Source: Actinoplanes campanulatus (GTDB lineage Bacteria > Actinomycetota > Actinomycetes > Mycobacteriales > Micromonosporaceae). From it: a stretch of DNA of 64,000 nucleotides. The notes under the pieces were generated by a model. It did no database searches. It had not been told where the DNA came from and was given only the letters and a program-made list of their open reading frames with translations. The DNA is taken from positions 248,001 through 312,000 of the forward strand of contig NZ_BMPW01000008.1 in assembly GCF_014647795.1 (NCBI RefSeq). The letters are read 5' to 3'. The translations under genes and the position numbers were made by a program. This document shows, piece by piece, positions 51,780-60,111 of this stretch. Each line of letters opens with the position of its first letter. Positions within the stretch are counted from its first letter, which is position 1.

Positions 51780-53080
51780 GCCTCGACGATTCGCCGTATC
51801 AGGGGTATCTGTACGCGTACCCGCACAAGACCGCGTACCGGAGACTCGACCCGCGGCCGCTGCTGAGCGACGTGTGGTCGGGTGAGCGGCAGGACTCCCT
51901 GTTCGGATACGTGCATCTGCCGTTCTGCGAGATGCGCTGCGGCTTCTGCAACCTGTTCACCCGCGCCAACCCGCCGGACGAGCAGGTCACCGCGTATCTG
52001 GCGCAGCTTCGCCGGCAGGCGGCCGCGGTCCGCGACAGCCTCTCCCCCGACGCCGTGTTCTCCCGGCTGGCGATCGGCGGCGGCACCCCCACCTATCTGA
52101 CCGCCCCGGAACTGTCGGAACTGTTCGGCATCGTCGGCGACGCCTTCGGCACGACCGCGGTCCCGCTGTCGGTGGAGACGTCCCCGGCCACCGCCACCCC
52201 CGACCGGCTCGCCGTCCTCGCCGAACACGGCACCACCCGGATCAGCATCGGCGTGCAGAGCTTCCTCGACACCGAGGCCCGCGCCGCCGGCCGGCCACAG
52301 CGCCTCGCCGAGGTGCGGGCGGCGCTGACGGCGATCCGGGAGGCGCGGATCCCGGTGCTCAACATCGACCTGATCTACGGCATCGACGGGCAGACCGCGG
52401 CCACCTGGCAGCACTCACTCGACGAGGCGCTGCGCTGGCGGCCCGAGGAGCTGTACCTGTACCCGCTCTACGTGCGCCCGCTGACCGGACTGGGCCGGCG
52501 CGCCCACGCCCGAGCCCACTGGGACCGCCAGCGCCAGGAGCTGTACCGGCAGGCGGTCGAGGTGCTGACCGCCGCCGGCTACGTGCGGCATTCGATGCGC
52601 CAGTTCCGCCGGGCCGGCGCGCCCGTCCCGGACGGCCCCGACTACTGCTGCCAAGACGACGGCATGATCGGGCTGGGCTGCGGGGCGCGCTCCTACACGA
52701 CGGAGCTGCACTACTCGTTCGACTACGCGGTCGCCGTCCCCGAGGTCCGCGCGGTCATCGACGACTACCTTTCCAGACCACAGACCGATTTCCGGTACGC
52801 CGAGATCGGCTTCCGCCTGGACGCCGTCGAACAGCGGCGCCGCTGGCTGCTCAAGTCGCTGCTGCGGGCCGAGGGGGTGGACGCCGCCGCCTACCGCTCC
52901 CGGTTCGGCACGGCGCACACCGGCGACTTCCCGCAACTGGACGACCTGGTGGACCGGGGCTGGCTGAACCCGGCCCGGACGCAGCTCACCGGCGAGGGCC
53001 TGGCCTGGTCCGACGCCATCGGACCGTGGCTGGTGTCGGCAGGCGTCCGGGAAGCGATGGGGACCTACGTTCTGCGATGA
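51776..53080 (+). CDS. STM4012-family radical SAM protein (HemW-like)
   Basis: 434 residues, GTG at 51776. YVHLPFCEMRCGFCNLF carries the CxxxCxxC cluster (Cys51, Cys55, Cys58); IGGGTPTYL and ISIGVQSFLDTEARAAGRPQ are as in HemW/coproporphyrinogen-oxidase-like proteins. HemW-like does not imply the HemN reaction. Ends by ATGA overlap with the next gene. Confidence 0.88.
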   Translation: MSLDDSPYQGYLYAYPHKTAYRRLDPRPLLSDVWSGERQDSLFGYVHLPFCEMRCGFCNLFTRANPPDEQVTAYLAQLRRQAAAVRDSLSPDAVFSRLAIGGGTPTYLTAPELSELFGIVGDAFGTTAVPLSVETSPATATPDRLAVLAEHGTTRISIGVQSFLDTEARAAGRPQRLAEVRAALTAIREARIPVLNIDLIYGIDGQTAATWQHSLDEALRWRPEELYLYPLYVRPLTGLGRRAHARAHWDRQRQELYRQAVEVLTAAGYVRHSMRQFRRAGAPVPDGPDYCCQDDGMIGLGCGARSYTTELHYSFDYAVAVPEVRAVIDDYLSRPQTDFRYAEIGFRLDAVEQRRRWLLKSLLRAEGVDAAAYRSRFGTAHTGDFPQLDDLVDRGWLNPARTQLTGEGLAWSDAIGPWLVSAGVREAMGTYVLR

Positions 53081-53934
53081 CCGACCTCTACGTGCTCTAC
53101 CGTGGGCCGCTGGCGAGCTGCAACTACGACTGTCCGTACTGCCCGTTCGCCAAGCGCGTCGACCCGCCCGGCGTGTTGCGCGCCGACCGGGCCGCCCTGG
53201 AGCGCTTCACCGGCTGGGTGGAGGCGACCACCGACCGGCGGCTGTCGGTGCTGTTCACGCCGTGGGGCGAGGGGCTCACCCGGTCCTGGTACCGGGACGC
53301 CATCGTGCGCCTCTCCCACCTGCCGCACGTCGCCCGGGTCGCGATCCAGACGAACCTGGCCGCCCGCACCGGCTGGCTGGCCGCGGCGAACCCCGGCGTC
53401 GCCGCCCTGTGGACCACCTACCACCCGGGCGAGGTGACCCGCGAACGGTTCCTGGCCCGCTGCCGGGAACTCGACCGGCTCGGCATCCGCTACTCGGTCG
53501 GCGTCGTCGGCCTCCCCGGCCACTACGACGAGGCCGTCGCGCTGCGCTCGGCGCTGCCGTCCACGGTCTACCTGTGGGTGAACGCGGCCGACGGCCACGT
53601 CTACACCACCGAGGAGGAGCGGCGCTGGACCGCGCTGGATCCCCGCTTCGGCGACAGCGTCCGCCCGCACCCGTCACTCGGCCTGCCGTGTCACGCCGGC
53701 GAGACCGCCATCTCGGTGCTCGGTGACGGCACGGTCCGCCGATGCCACTTCATCCAGGAGCCGATCGGCAACCTCTACGACGGCACGTGGCGCGCGGCCC
53801 TCCGACCGCGCCCGTGCACCAACGCCCTGTGCGACTGCCACATCGGCTATGTGCACCTCAAGCCACTGCACCTGCGCGACGTCTACACCGAAGGCCTCCT
53901 CGAACGCATCCCCGCGATGTGGCCCCTCCCCTGA
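53077..53934 (+). CDS. STM4011-family radical SAM protein
   Basis: 285 residues, ATG at 53077. SCNYDCPYCPFAKR gives the CxxxCxxC site (Cys15, Cys19, Cys22). C-terminal cysteines (LPCHAGE, RRCHFIQ, CTNALCDCHIGY) may hold an auxiliary iron-sulfur cluster. Last gene of the tightly overlapping STM4015-4011 set; substrate unknown. A dispersed repeat begins about 60 bases downstream. Confidence 0.88.
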   Translation: MTDLYVLYRGPLASCNYDCPYCPFAKRVDPPGVLRADRAALERFTGWVEATTDRRLSVLFTPWGEGLTRSWYRDAIVRLSHLPHVARVAIQTNLAARTGWLAAANPGVAALWTTYHPGEVTRERFLARCRELDRLGIRYSVGVVGLPGHYDEAVALRSALPSTVYLWVNAADGHVYTTEEERRWTALDPRFGDSVRPHPSLGLPCHAGETAISVLGDGTVRRCHFIQEPIGNLYDGTWRAALRPRPCTNALCDCHIGYVHLKPLHLRDVYTEGLLERIPAMWPLP

Positions 53935-53991
53935 CCTCAGCTCCCGGCCCGACCGAGGCCACCGAACGGCCACACCGCACCAAAGAAATTC

Positions 53992-54155
53992 GTGGTCGAG
54001 GTCCGCGTTTCGCTTCCAGCTCCCTTCTTCTTGTACGCGTGTCCCCGTCCCGCCTTTTCAGGTTTGTCCCGTCTGGTCGGCGCGATCCTGCTGCCTACTC
54101 CGGCCTGTGCCGCGCCCGCCGGGCGCAGATCGGTGCCCGGGCAGGCCGAGCCCGA
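53992..54155 (+). repeat. Dispersed non-coding repeat, arm copy D
   Basis: GTGGTCGAGGTCCGCGTTTC, a TACGCGTG block, CCGTCTGGTCGGCGCGATC, GCCGCGCCCGCCGGGCGCAG and GTGCCCGGGCAGGCC. Closest to copy B; the order of blocks is the same in all four. Confidence 0.8.
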
Positions 54156-54519
54156 CCGCCACTTCCGCCACTTGCCGCCGGTCACCCCGAGGGGGGTGGT
54201 CGCGGTCTGCACCGGGTTGCCCGCTCTCGGCCCGTAGCGCCGGTCACCCTGGGGTGGGTGGTCGCGCTGACCCGAGGGTGGGCGCACACGGATGCAGTGT
54301 CGTGGTCGCCTACGTGGCCTATCGCCGCGATGGCCACCCACGTAACGGCTTTCGTGTGCGCCCACCTCCGAATCACCACCGCGACCATCCACCCGGAGCG
54401 AGCGGAAGGCACATGCGGGGGTGTCCCACCGATCCAACTCGAAAATCGACGGCGTCCGGACGCGCGGCAGCATCCCGCGCCGCGAAGCGGCGTGGGATGG
54501 GTTTCGATCGAAGGGGTGA
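54156..54519 (+). repeat. Distal modules of the dispersed element
   Basis: Contains GGTGGTCGCG units near 54195 and 54255, and GTGTCGTGGTCGCC followed by TATCGCCGCGATGGCC (54298-54340). Both match, in order, the inverted element at 21060-21340. Frames here are shadows. The last 100 bases before the IS110 remnant hold nothing recognisable. Confidence 0.65.
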
Positions 54520-54831
54520 CTACGCGGCGAGGTCGAGGGTGACCCGGTAGCCGAGGGCTTCGAGCTGACGGATGTGGTTGCGTTCGCGGCGTTCGGTGTC
54601 GGTACGGCTGAGGTAGAAGTCGGCGCCGAGATCGTGGAAGCGGGCTCCTCCGCGCCGGCCGGCGGACTCCTTGGCACCGGGGGTGAACCTGGCCCAGCCC
54701 GCCAGATGGGCCGGGCTCGGGAAATGGGTCATGTCCACGCCGACCTCGGCGATGATCGTGGCAGCGGCGGCCGGGCCGATCCCAGGGATCTCAAGCAGCC
54801 GGGCCGCCGCAGGGGCTCGGCGGACGGGCAC
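54520..54831 (-). pseudogene. IS110-family transposase C-terminal remnant
   Basis: 103 codons. LLEIPGIGPAAAATIIAEVG and AHLAGWARFTPGAKESAGRR are the helix-hairpin-helix and Ser-containing C-terminal domain of IS110 transposases; the next segment HDLGADFYLSRTDTERRERN and LEALGYRVTLDLAA is their extreme C-terminus. About 80 residues normally between them are missing and the DEDD catalytic domain is absent. Inactive. Confidence 0.8.
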
Positions 54832-54853
54832 AACGCGAGCGCTGTGGCGTGGG

Positions 54854-56014
54854 TCAGGTCTGGATCAGGGGTTGGTACTCCTGTTCGGTCAGGCCGAACG
54901 TCCATGCCACGCCCTCGCGGGCCGAGCGGGTCACGGGTGGGACCCGCAGCCAGTAGACGCGGCTCGTGCCGTCCGGCTCCGGGGTTGAGTTGATCACCTC
55001 GACCATCACCAAGGGCTCGTCGCCGGGCAGGTCGAGCCGCCACAGTGTGCCGGTCTCGTCGGAGCCCATTCGCGTGGCGCCGGCCTCGCTCAGGTAGCGC
55101 TCGTAGCCGAAGTGCTCCAGCATCACGCGGCGGATCTCGGCGTTCGTCTCCCGGCGGACCCGGTCGACGGTCAGGGACGGCAGTTCGGCCGCCAGGTCGG
55201 ACGGGATCGGCATGCCGCGCCAGGCCCACAATCCGTATCCGTCGGTGAACTCCATGGCCGGGCCGTCACCGCGGTGCAGCCGCCCGACGTTGTCCCGGGC
55301 CAGGGTGACGGGTCGCTCGGAGAGCACGGCGGCCCCTTCGAACGCCCACCACCAGCCACTGTGCCGGGCCACCCGGGCGAGGCCGGCAAGGCCCGTCATC
55401 AGGTCTGCCCCGGGGCACACCCGGGCCGCCGCCTCGAACGTGCTCAACCACGTCCCGTCGTGCTGCCCGTAGACGGCGTCGAGCACCGCCGGGCCGGCGC
55501 CGGGCAGTTCGACGGCCAGGTCCTCACCCAGCCGGGACCGCAGCCGCCCCGCGACCATGTCCATCACCAGGGGCCAGGACCGGCGCCCGGCCGCCGCGCT
55601 CAGCTGGGCCCAGCCCTCGGCGCCGAGTGCGGCGAGAGCGCCCTTCCGAGCGGCCGCCCACGGCGCTGTCCGCACCAGGCCGCGCATCGACCGGCCCGCG
55701 CGCTCTCCCGGCGCCCATCCTTGGCGGCGCAACTCGCCCTGAGCCTCAGCGAACCACTCCGGAACCTCCCTGCCCGGAGCGGCGTCCGGGATCGGCTCGA
55801 CCGCGCCGGAGAGCAAGGCCGCGGCGGCCGCTGCCGCGCGGGGCGAACCGAGCCAGTAGATCCGCTCGGGTGGTTCGGCGCCGGCGAGACGGTACGCCTC
55901 CCGGACGCCCTCCTCAGCGGCCGCGCGGTCGGCAGGACCGGTCTCCATCGCCGCGGCCAGCCACTGGTCCTCGATCGCCGCGGCCATCGACTCCTGCGTG
56001 TGTGTCAGTCGCAC
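54854..56014 (-). CDS. DUF6745-type protein
   Basis: 386 residues. Features: an alanine-rich helical N-terminal half, RLHRGDGPAMEFTDGYGLWAWRGMPIP (split: RLHRGDGPAM, GLWAWRGMPIP) and the C-terminal MVEVINSTPEPDGTSRVYWL and LRVPPVTRSAREGVAWTFGL motifs that define this actinobacterial family in my memory. Function unknown; members are often next to a small partner protein, as here (12-base gap). Confidence 0.7.
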   Translation of the reverse strand: MRLTHTQESMAAAIEDQWLAAAMETGPADRAAAEEGVREAYRLAGAEPPERIYWLGSPRAAAAAAALLSGAVEPIPDAAPGREVPEWFAEAQGELRRQGWAPGERAGRSMRGLVRTAPWAAARKGALAALGAEGWAQLSAAAGRRSWPLVMDMVAGRLRSRLGEDLAVELPGAGPAVLDAVYGQHDGTWLSTFEAAARVCPGADLMTGLAGLARVARHSGWWWAFEGAAVLSERPVTLARDNVGRLHRGDGPAMEFTDGYGLWAWRGMPIPSDLAAELPSLTVDRVRRETNAEIRRVMLEHFGYERYLSEAGATRMGSDETGTLWRLDLPGDEPLVMVEVINSTPEPDGTSRVYWLRVPPVTRSAREGVAWTFGLTEQEYQPLIQT

Positions 56015-56026
56015 AGCCCGCCCCCC

Positions 56027-56344
56027 TCAGTCCGCGACCGGCCGGAAGGCGCCAGGAATGTACTCCCGCTGGCGCACCACCCGGTAGTGCCCGGCGGGCA
56101 GCGGGATCGGACCGTGCTCCTCGTGGGTGACCCGGCCGTGCGCCGGCACCTCCAGGAACATCCGCTCCGGATCGTCGAGGTCGGCGAGCAGCACCAGGCC
56201 CGGGCCACCGACCACGTGCGCGTGGCCGGTGGCCTCACCTCGGGCCAGCACCATCCGCCCTCGCCGATCGCGTGGGACCGGTGCGCAGGCCGGGACATCG
56301 GCCTGCGGCACCGGGATGATCAGCACATCGCCCTGACGGAACAT
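56027..56344 (-). CDS. Small partner protein of the DUF6745 gene
   Basis: 105 residues beginning MFRQGDVLIIPV, with VLARGEATGHAHVVGG and HGPIPLPAGHYRVVRQREY. Beta-rich, no cysteines beyond one, no membrane segment. Unknown function; co-transcribed with the DUF6745 gene. Confidence 0.7.
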   Translation of the reverse strand: MFRQGDVLIIPVPQADVPACAPVPRDRRGRMVLARGEATGHAHVVGGPGLVLLADLDDPERMFLEVPAHGRVTHEEHGPIPLPAGHYRVVRQREYIPGAFRPVAD

Positions 56345-56406
56345 CCGGCCTCCCCGGCAGCACTTTCTCTGTCACGCGGGACGCTACCGAGGGGGTACGA
56401 CATTCT

Positions 56407-56943
56407 TCAGAGGCGGATTCGTTGCCCCACGAAGATCAGGCCGGGGCTGGAGATGCGGTCCCGGTTGTGCGCGTAGAGCGTACGCCAACCGCCTTTGATC
56501 TTGAATTTGCGCGCGATCGAGGCGAGGGTGTCGCCGGAGCGGACCACATAGGTCTTGCCGCTCGGCTTCTTCGCGCTCGACGTCTTCTTGTAGACGCCGG
56601 GCTTCTTTCCGCAGGTCGGCCATGGGCTGAGCCCGCGCTTGCGGTAGAGCTTCTCGGCGATCGCGATCTGCTCGGCCTTGGCGGCCCTGTCGGCGGTCGG
56701 CGCGTACTTGGCGCCGCCGTTCGACTTCCACGTGCTGCGGCTGAACTGCAGGCCGCCGTAGTGCCCGTTCCCGGTGTTGATGTGCCACCGTCCGCCGGAC
56801 TCGCACTTGGCGATGACATCCCAGTTGACCTGGCGGGCCGCGGCCTGAGCCGGGGCCGCCGGGCCGAGCAGGAGGCCGGCTCCGGTCACCCCGGCGGTCA
56901 CCAGACCGAGGGCAAGGCGCGTTCGTCTACCGATCCGAGACAT
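56407..56943 (-). CDS. Secreted resuscitation-promoting-factor domain protein with LysM
   Basis: 178 residues. Sec signal peptide (1-36, LGLVTAGVTGAGLLLGPAAP, cleavage near AQA-A). Rpf domain about 38-113: VNWDVIAKCESGGRWHINTG with catalytic Glu48, and GGLQFSRSTW. Lys/Ser-rich linker, then LysM about 130-178 (YVVRSGDTLASIARKF, RISSPGLIFVGQRIRL). Cleaves peptidoglycan and binds the wall; such enzymes help spores or dormant cells resume growth. A ydaO-type riboswitch precedes it. Confidence 0.93.
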   Translation of the reverse strand: MSRIGRRTRLALGLVTAGVTGAGLLLGPAAPAQAAARQVNWDVIAKCESGGRWHINTGNGHYGGLQFSRSTWKSNGGAKYAPTADRAAKAEQIAIAEKLYRKRGLSPWPTCGKKPGVYKKTSSAKKPSGKTYVVRSGDTLASIARKFKIKGGWRTLYAHNRDRISSPGLIFVGQRIRL

Positions 56944-56954
56944 GGATGATCCTC

Positions 56955-57115
56955 CACGCCTGCGAGGTGAGCTGTCGGGTTCGGGCAGAGTGGCCCGGCC
57001 GTTTCACGCACGGCTTCACCCCGAGGCGCGCGCGGCGCGCCGGAAAAAGTGGGTCCCCCGCTCCTGCCGTCGATTCGTGTCCGTGGGCGGCGGCAGGATT
57101 CGGCGGTCCGTCCAC
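56955..57115 (-). ncRNA. ydaO/yuaA c-di-AMP riboswitch
   Basis: The minus strand shows the actinobacterial ydaO order: CCGCCGAATCCTGCC, GCGGGGGACCCA, CGGGGTGAAGCCG, GGGCCACTCTGCCCGAACCC and the hallmark GACAGCTCACCTCGCAGGCG, ending 12 bases before the Rpf gene start. In actinomycetes this class controls rpf-like wall hydrolase genes, with c-di-AMP usually switching expression off. Confidence 0.92.
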
Positions 57116-57351
57116 AGTGCCCGCCGTACGCGGGACGGCCCGACGGTATCCACGGTCGATGGATGAATACCAAGCCTCACGCCGGGGATAGTGACGTTCT
57201 TCTCAGTATTCGCCCGATTTGATCTTGCTTTCGCCCAGAAATACCCGACACAGGGGTTATTCCTGTTTAGAGCGGCTTTTCGTGCCTCATCAGGACCCGG
57301 TCACCGGCCTGCGCATCGAGCCGGCGCCCGCTCCGGGCAGAATGTCCGCTC
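57116..57351. promoter_or_regulatory. Divergent promoter region of rpf-like and GNAT genes
   Basis: A lower-GC stretch (57185-57275) containing the likely promoters for both directions. No clear -35/-10 assigned and no repeat seen. Confidence 0.4.
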
Positions 57352-57846
57352 ATGGAACCACCCGAGATGATCAACGCCGGTGACCTGGTCCTCAAGCGCT
57401 GGGAACCGGAGTGGGCCGCCGAACTCGCGGCCGCCGTCCAGGAGTCACTGCCCGAGCTGCGCCCGTGGCTGCCGTTCGCGACCGACAACTACGGCGTCGA
57501 CCAGGCCCGGGACTACATCGGGCGCAACTTCGACGGCGACAACTTCAACTACGCGATCTTCACCGCGGTCGGTGAGTTGATCGGCTCGATCGGCCTGATG
57601 ACCCGGATGGGGCCGGACGTCCTGGAGATCGGCTACTGGATGCGTACGCCGTACGCCGGCCGTGGCCACATGACGGCCGCGGTGCGAGTGATCACCCGGG
57701 TCGCCCTCACCCTGCCCGGCATCGAGCGGGTGGCGATCCGGCACGACCCGGCCAACGTGGCGTCGGCCGCGGTCGCCGCCAGGGCCGGTTTCGCCGAGAC
57801 CGGCCGCGACGGCGACGACGTCGTCCGGGAGTACCGCGGCGCCTGA
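57352..57846 (+). CDS. GNAT-family N-acetyltransferase (RimJ/RimL-like)
   Basis: 164 residues. GNAT order: LKRWEPEWAAELAAAVQESL, IGSIGLMTRMGPDVLEIGYW, acetyl-CoA loop RTPYAGRGHMTAAVRVI, and IRHDPANVASAAVAARAGF. Likely acetylates a protein N-terminus or small amine; substrate unknown. ATG at 57367 is an alternative start. Followed by a strong terminator. Confidence 0.88.
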   Translation: MEPPEMINAGDLVLKRWEPEWAAELAAAVQESLPELRPWLPFATDNYGVDQARDYIGRNFDGDNFNYAIFTAVGELIGSIGLMTRMGPDVLEIGYWMRTPYAGRGHMTAAVRVITRVALTLPGIERVAIRHDPANVASAAVAARAGFAETGRDGDDVVREYRGA

Positions 57847-57865
57847 CTTCCCCACCGGGGAGAGA

Positions 57866-57899
57866 CCGTACGCCGCGGGCGCGTGCCCGCGGCGTACGG
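57866..57899. terminator. Strong bidirectional terminator hairpin
   Basis: 15-bp perfect stem (CCGTACGCCGCGGGC with GCCCGCGGCGTACGG) and a four-base loop GCGT, between convergent GNAT and zinc-peptidase genes. Confidence 0.8.
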
Positions 57900-57903
57900 A
57901 TCG

Positions 57904-59265
57904 TCAGAGATGAGCGGAGGTGGTCGCGGAGCCGTTGGGACGCGGGTCCGGGAGCAGGCGGTCACGGGGCGACGCCGCGGCGGAACCGCTGTCGTTCGCC
58001 TGGAAACCGCACGACGCCAGCGTGTGCGGCCGCAGCAGCATCGAGGTCGGGACCGGGGCGATCTCCCGCCAGGCGAAGCACTCCCGGATGATCTGCGCGT
58101 TCTCGCCGCCGGTGATCTCCCGGTCGGCCTGGAGGATGGCCCGCAGGATGCCGTGATAGGTCAGGAAGTCGGCTGAGATGGCGCTCCAGGTGACCGCGAG
58201 CAACCGGCCCAGGTAGTCGCGGGCCCGCAGCAGCGACTCCTTGAAGGCGTCCTCGCTGCCGGTGTAGGCGGCCGTGAACTCGGCCTGGATCTCGTCGAGG
58301 TCCTGGGCCGTGCCGGGCAGGTTCGTCGACCGGATCCGCAGGTCGTCGGTGATCAGCTTCTTGGCGACCAGGTCGTGCTGGAAGACCTCGACCATGGTGT
58401 CGAAGATCGCCCCGGTGAGCGGCAGTGACCGCTCGTGCGGCTCGTCGCCCACGTCGGACATCCGCATGGCGTTGAACGCGACCCGGATCTCCCGGCTGTC
58501 GGACAGCTCGCCCACCCGGTCCAGGCCGTTGATGGTGAGCAGGTTGCCCCGCGTCGACTCGAGCAGATGGTCGACGACCGAGTGGAAGTGCAGCGACGAC
58601 ACGATCGCCACCAGGTCGCCGGCCGACTCGTGCATGCCGCCGTAGTCGATGCCCTCGTCCTGCCTGCTGGCCGGCGCGCCGACCTCGGCGAAGATGATGC
58701 TGTGCCCCAGTTCGTGGGCCAGCACGTCGAAGTTCTCACAGTACGGCCGGGTGTGGTCGATCGTCCCGTTCGGCGACCGGCCGAAGCCGAATTCGAGGAA
58801 CCCGTACCCGGACTGCGCATTGTTCCACTCGATCAACGGGATCAGTTCCAGTCGATCGAAATCGGACTCGAAATGCCAGTGAATGGTACGCCCGAAGTAG
58901 TCCTCCCAGATGTCGAGGACCCGGCGAACGGTCGCGTACATGGTGGCCGCCGAGAATTCCCGGGTGGCCGGGTCGAGATGATCGAAATGACCTTCGCTGT
59001 CCGGCTGGATCGGGTCCCGCTTGGTGCCGCGGAACGGCGGCCGGAAGAAGTTGTTGTAGGGCAGTTTGCCGATCGCGTCGACCACGAACATCCGGTCGTC
59101 ACCCGGTCCGGGCCGCATGGCGGCCGGCTCGATCGAGACGATCACCAGCTCGGGCTCCGCGAAGAGCGGCCCCGATCCGTCCGCCTTCATCAGGAATCGG
59201 GGTTGAGGAAAGATCCGGAATCGGGTGCCGACATCCGCGAGCCTGCGATCCAGTTCCAAAGACAT
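57904..59265 (-). CDS. HExxH zinc metallopeptidase-like protein, no signal peptide
   Basis: 453 residues. The zinc site is VLAHELGHSIIF (HELGH near residue 189); GGMHESAGDLVAIV about 35 residues later has the ExxxD pattern of the third ligand in gluzincins (M4/M36-like). Lacks a Sec or Tat signal, so it is either cytoplasmic or exported by another route. Substrate unknown. It follows a TetR gene on the same strand (109-base gap), a possible regulator. Confidence 0.7.
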   Translation of the reverse strand: MSLELDRRLADVGTRFRIFPQPRFLMKADGSGPLFAEPELVIVSIEPAAMRPGPGDDRMFVVDAIGKLPYNNFFRPPFRGTKRDPIQPDSEGHFDHLDPATREFSAATMYATVRRVLDIWEDYFGRTIHWHFESDFDRLELIPLIEWNNAQSGYGFLEFGFGRSPNGTIDHTRPYCENFDVLAHELGHSIIFAEVGAPASRQDEGIDYGGMHESAGDLVAIVSSLHFHSVVDHLLESTRGNLLTINGLDRVGELSDSREIRVAFNAMRMSDVGDEPHERSLPLTGAIFDTMVEVFQHDLVAKKLITDDLRIRSTNLPGTAQDLDEIQAEFTAAYTGSEDAFKESLLRARDYLGRLLAVTWSAISADFLTYHGILRAILQADREITGGENAQIIRECFAWREIAPVPTSMLLRPHTLASCGFQANDSGSAAASPRDRLLPDPRPNGSATTSAHL

Positions 59266-59374
59266 GAGAGCCTCCGGCCGCCGTTGAATTTCCGAGGACC
59301 TACAGCGGATTCCTCAGTCGAGCGTAAGTCAACGTACCTGTCCAAGAACCATCCAAAAGACGAGAGAACACCCT

Positions 59375-59977
59375 TCAGGATCGCCCCAGCACCCGCAGAA
59401 GCGCCCCGGTGAGATGCTCCGCCGCCTCGTCCGCGCTCCATGCGAGCGTCCGGGTCAAATCCACGACCACCCGCTCATCGAAGATCGTCACCCACATCAG
59501 CACCGCGAACCGCACGTCCTGCCGCGGCACCGCCCCCGACGCGATCGCCGCCTCGACGAGCCGCGCGAGCCGCTCGTACAGCCCGCCGACGAACGGATCC
59601 TCCTCGCCACGGCGCGCCAGCACACCCCGCGGTGACCGAATGTGCACAGCCGCGGCACCCCATCGCGACGCCTGCTCGACCCACTCCCGGCAGACCGCGC
59701 GCACGTCCGCCAGCGGATCCCCGCCACCGGGCAACCGGTCGAACGCCTCCAGCAGATCCCCGACCAGCTCCGCGAAGAACGCGTCGATCGCACTCCCCGG
59801 GTCGGCGAAGTTCCGGTAGGCGGTCGCCGTCGACACCCCGGCCAGCCCGGCCGCCTCCGCCAGCGAGAACCCCGGCCCACGCTCGGCCAGCAACTCCCCC
59901 ACCGCGGCCAGCAGCGCGGCGCGCCGCAATCGCGCGTCACCACGGCGTGGCCGCTCCCGAGATCCCGCCGCCGACAT
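59375..59977 (-). CDS. TetR-family transcriptional regulator
   Basis: 200 residues. N-terminal HTH (ALLAAVGELLAERGPGFSLA, EAAGLAGVSTATAYRNF) and an all-helical ligand domain ending in RVVVDLTRTLAWSADEAAEH. Upstream of the zinc-peptidase gene on the same strand. No clear palindrome was found near its start. Confidence 0.88.
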   Translation of the reverse strand: MSAAGSRERPRRGDARLRRAALLAAVGELLAERGPGFSLAEAAGLAGVSTATAYRNFADPGSAIDAFFAELVGDLLEAFDRLPGGGDPLADVRAVCREWVEQASRWGAAAVHIRSPRGVLARRGEEDPFVGGLYERLARLVEAAIASGAVPRQDVRFAVLMWVTIFDERVVVDLTRTLAWSADEAAEHLTGALLRVLGRS

Positions 59978-60111
59978 GCCGAAATCCTAAAGACCCGGAC
60001 CATCAGGGGTACGGCCACACCTGCCACGAAAGCACCGGCCCCGTCCCGCCGAGCCACGCGAGCACCTGCCACGCAAGACCGTGCCGCGCCCATCCGGGCG
60101 TGAGTGGTGGG
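59978..60111. other. Short intergenic region, nothing recognised
   Basis: 134 bases between the CoA-transferase stop and the TetR start. GCCACGAAAGCAC- and GCCACGCAAGACC-type partial repeats occur (about 60032 and 60070). No hairpin or gene assigned. Confidence 0.4.

Noticed and set aside
54520-54831. Functional insertion sequence
   Set aside because: Only C-terminal pieces of an IS110 transposase with an internal deletion; no catalytic domain or recognisable ends.
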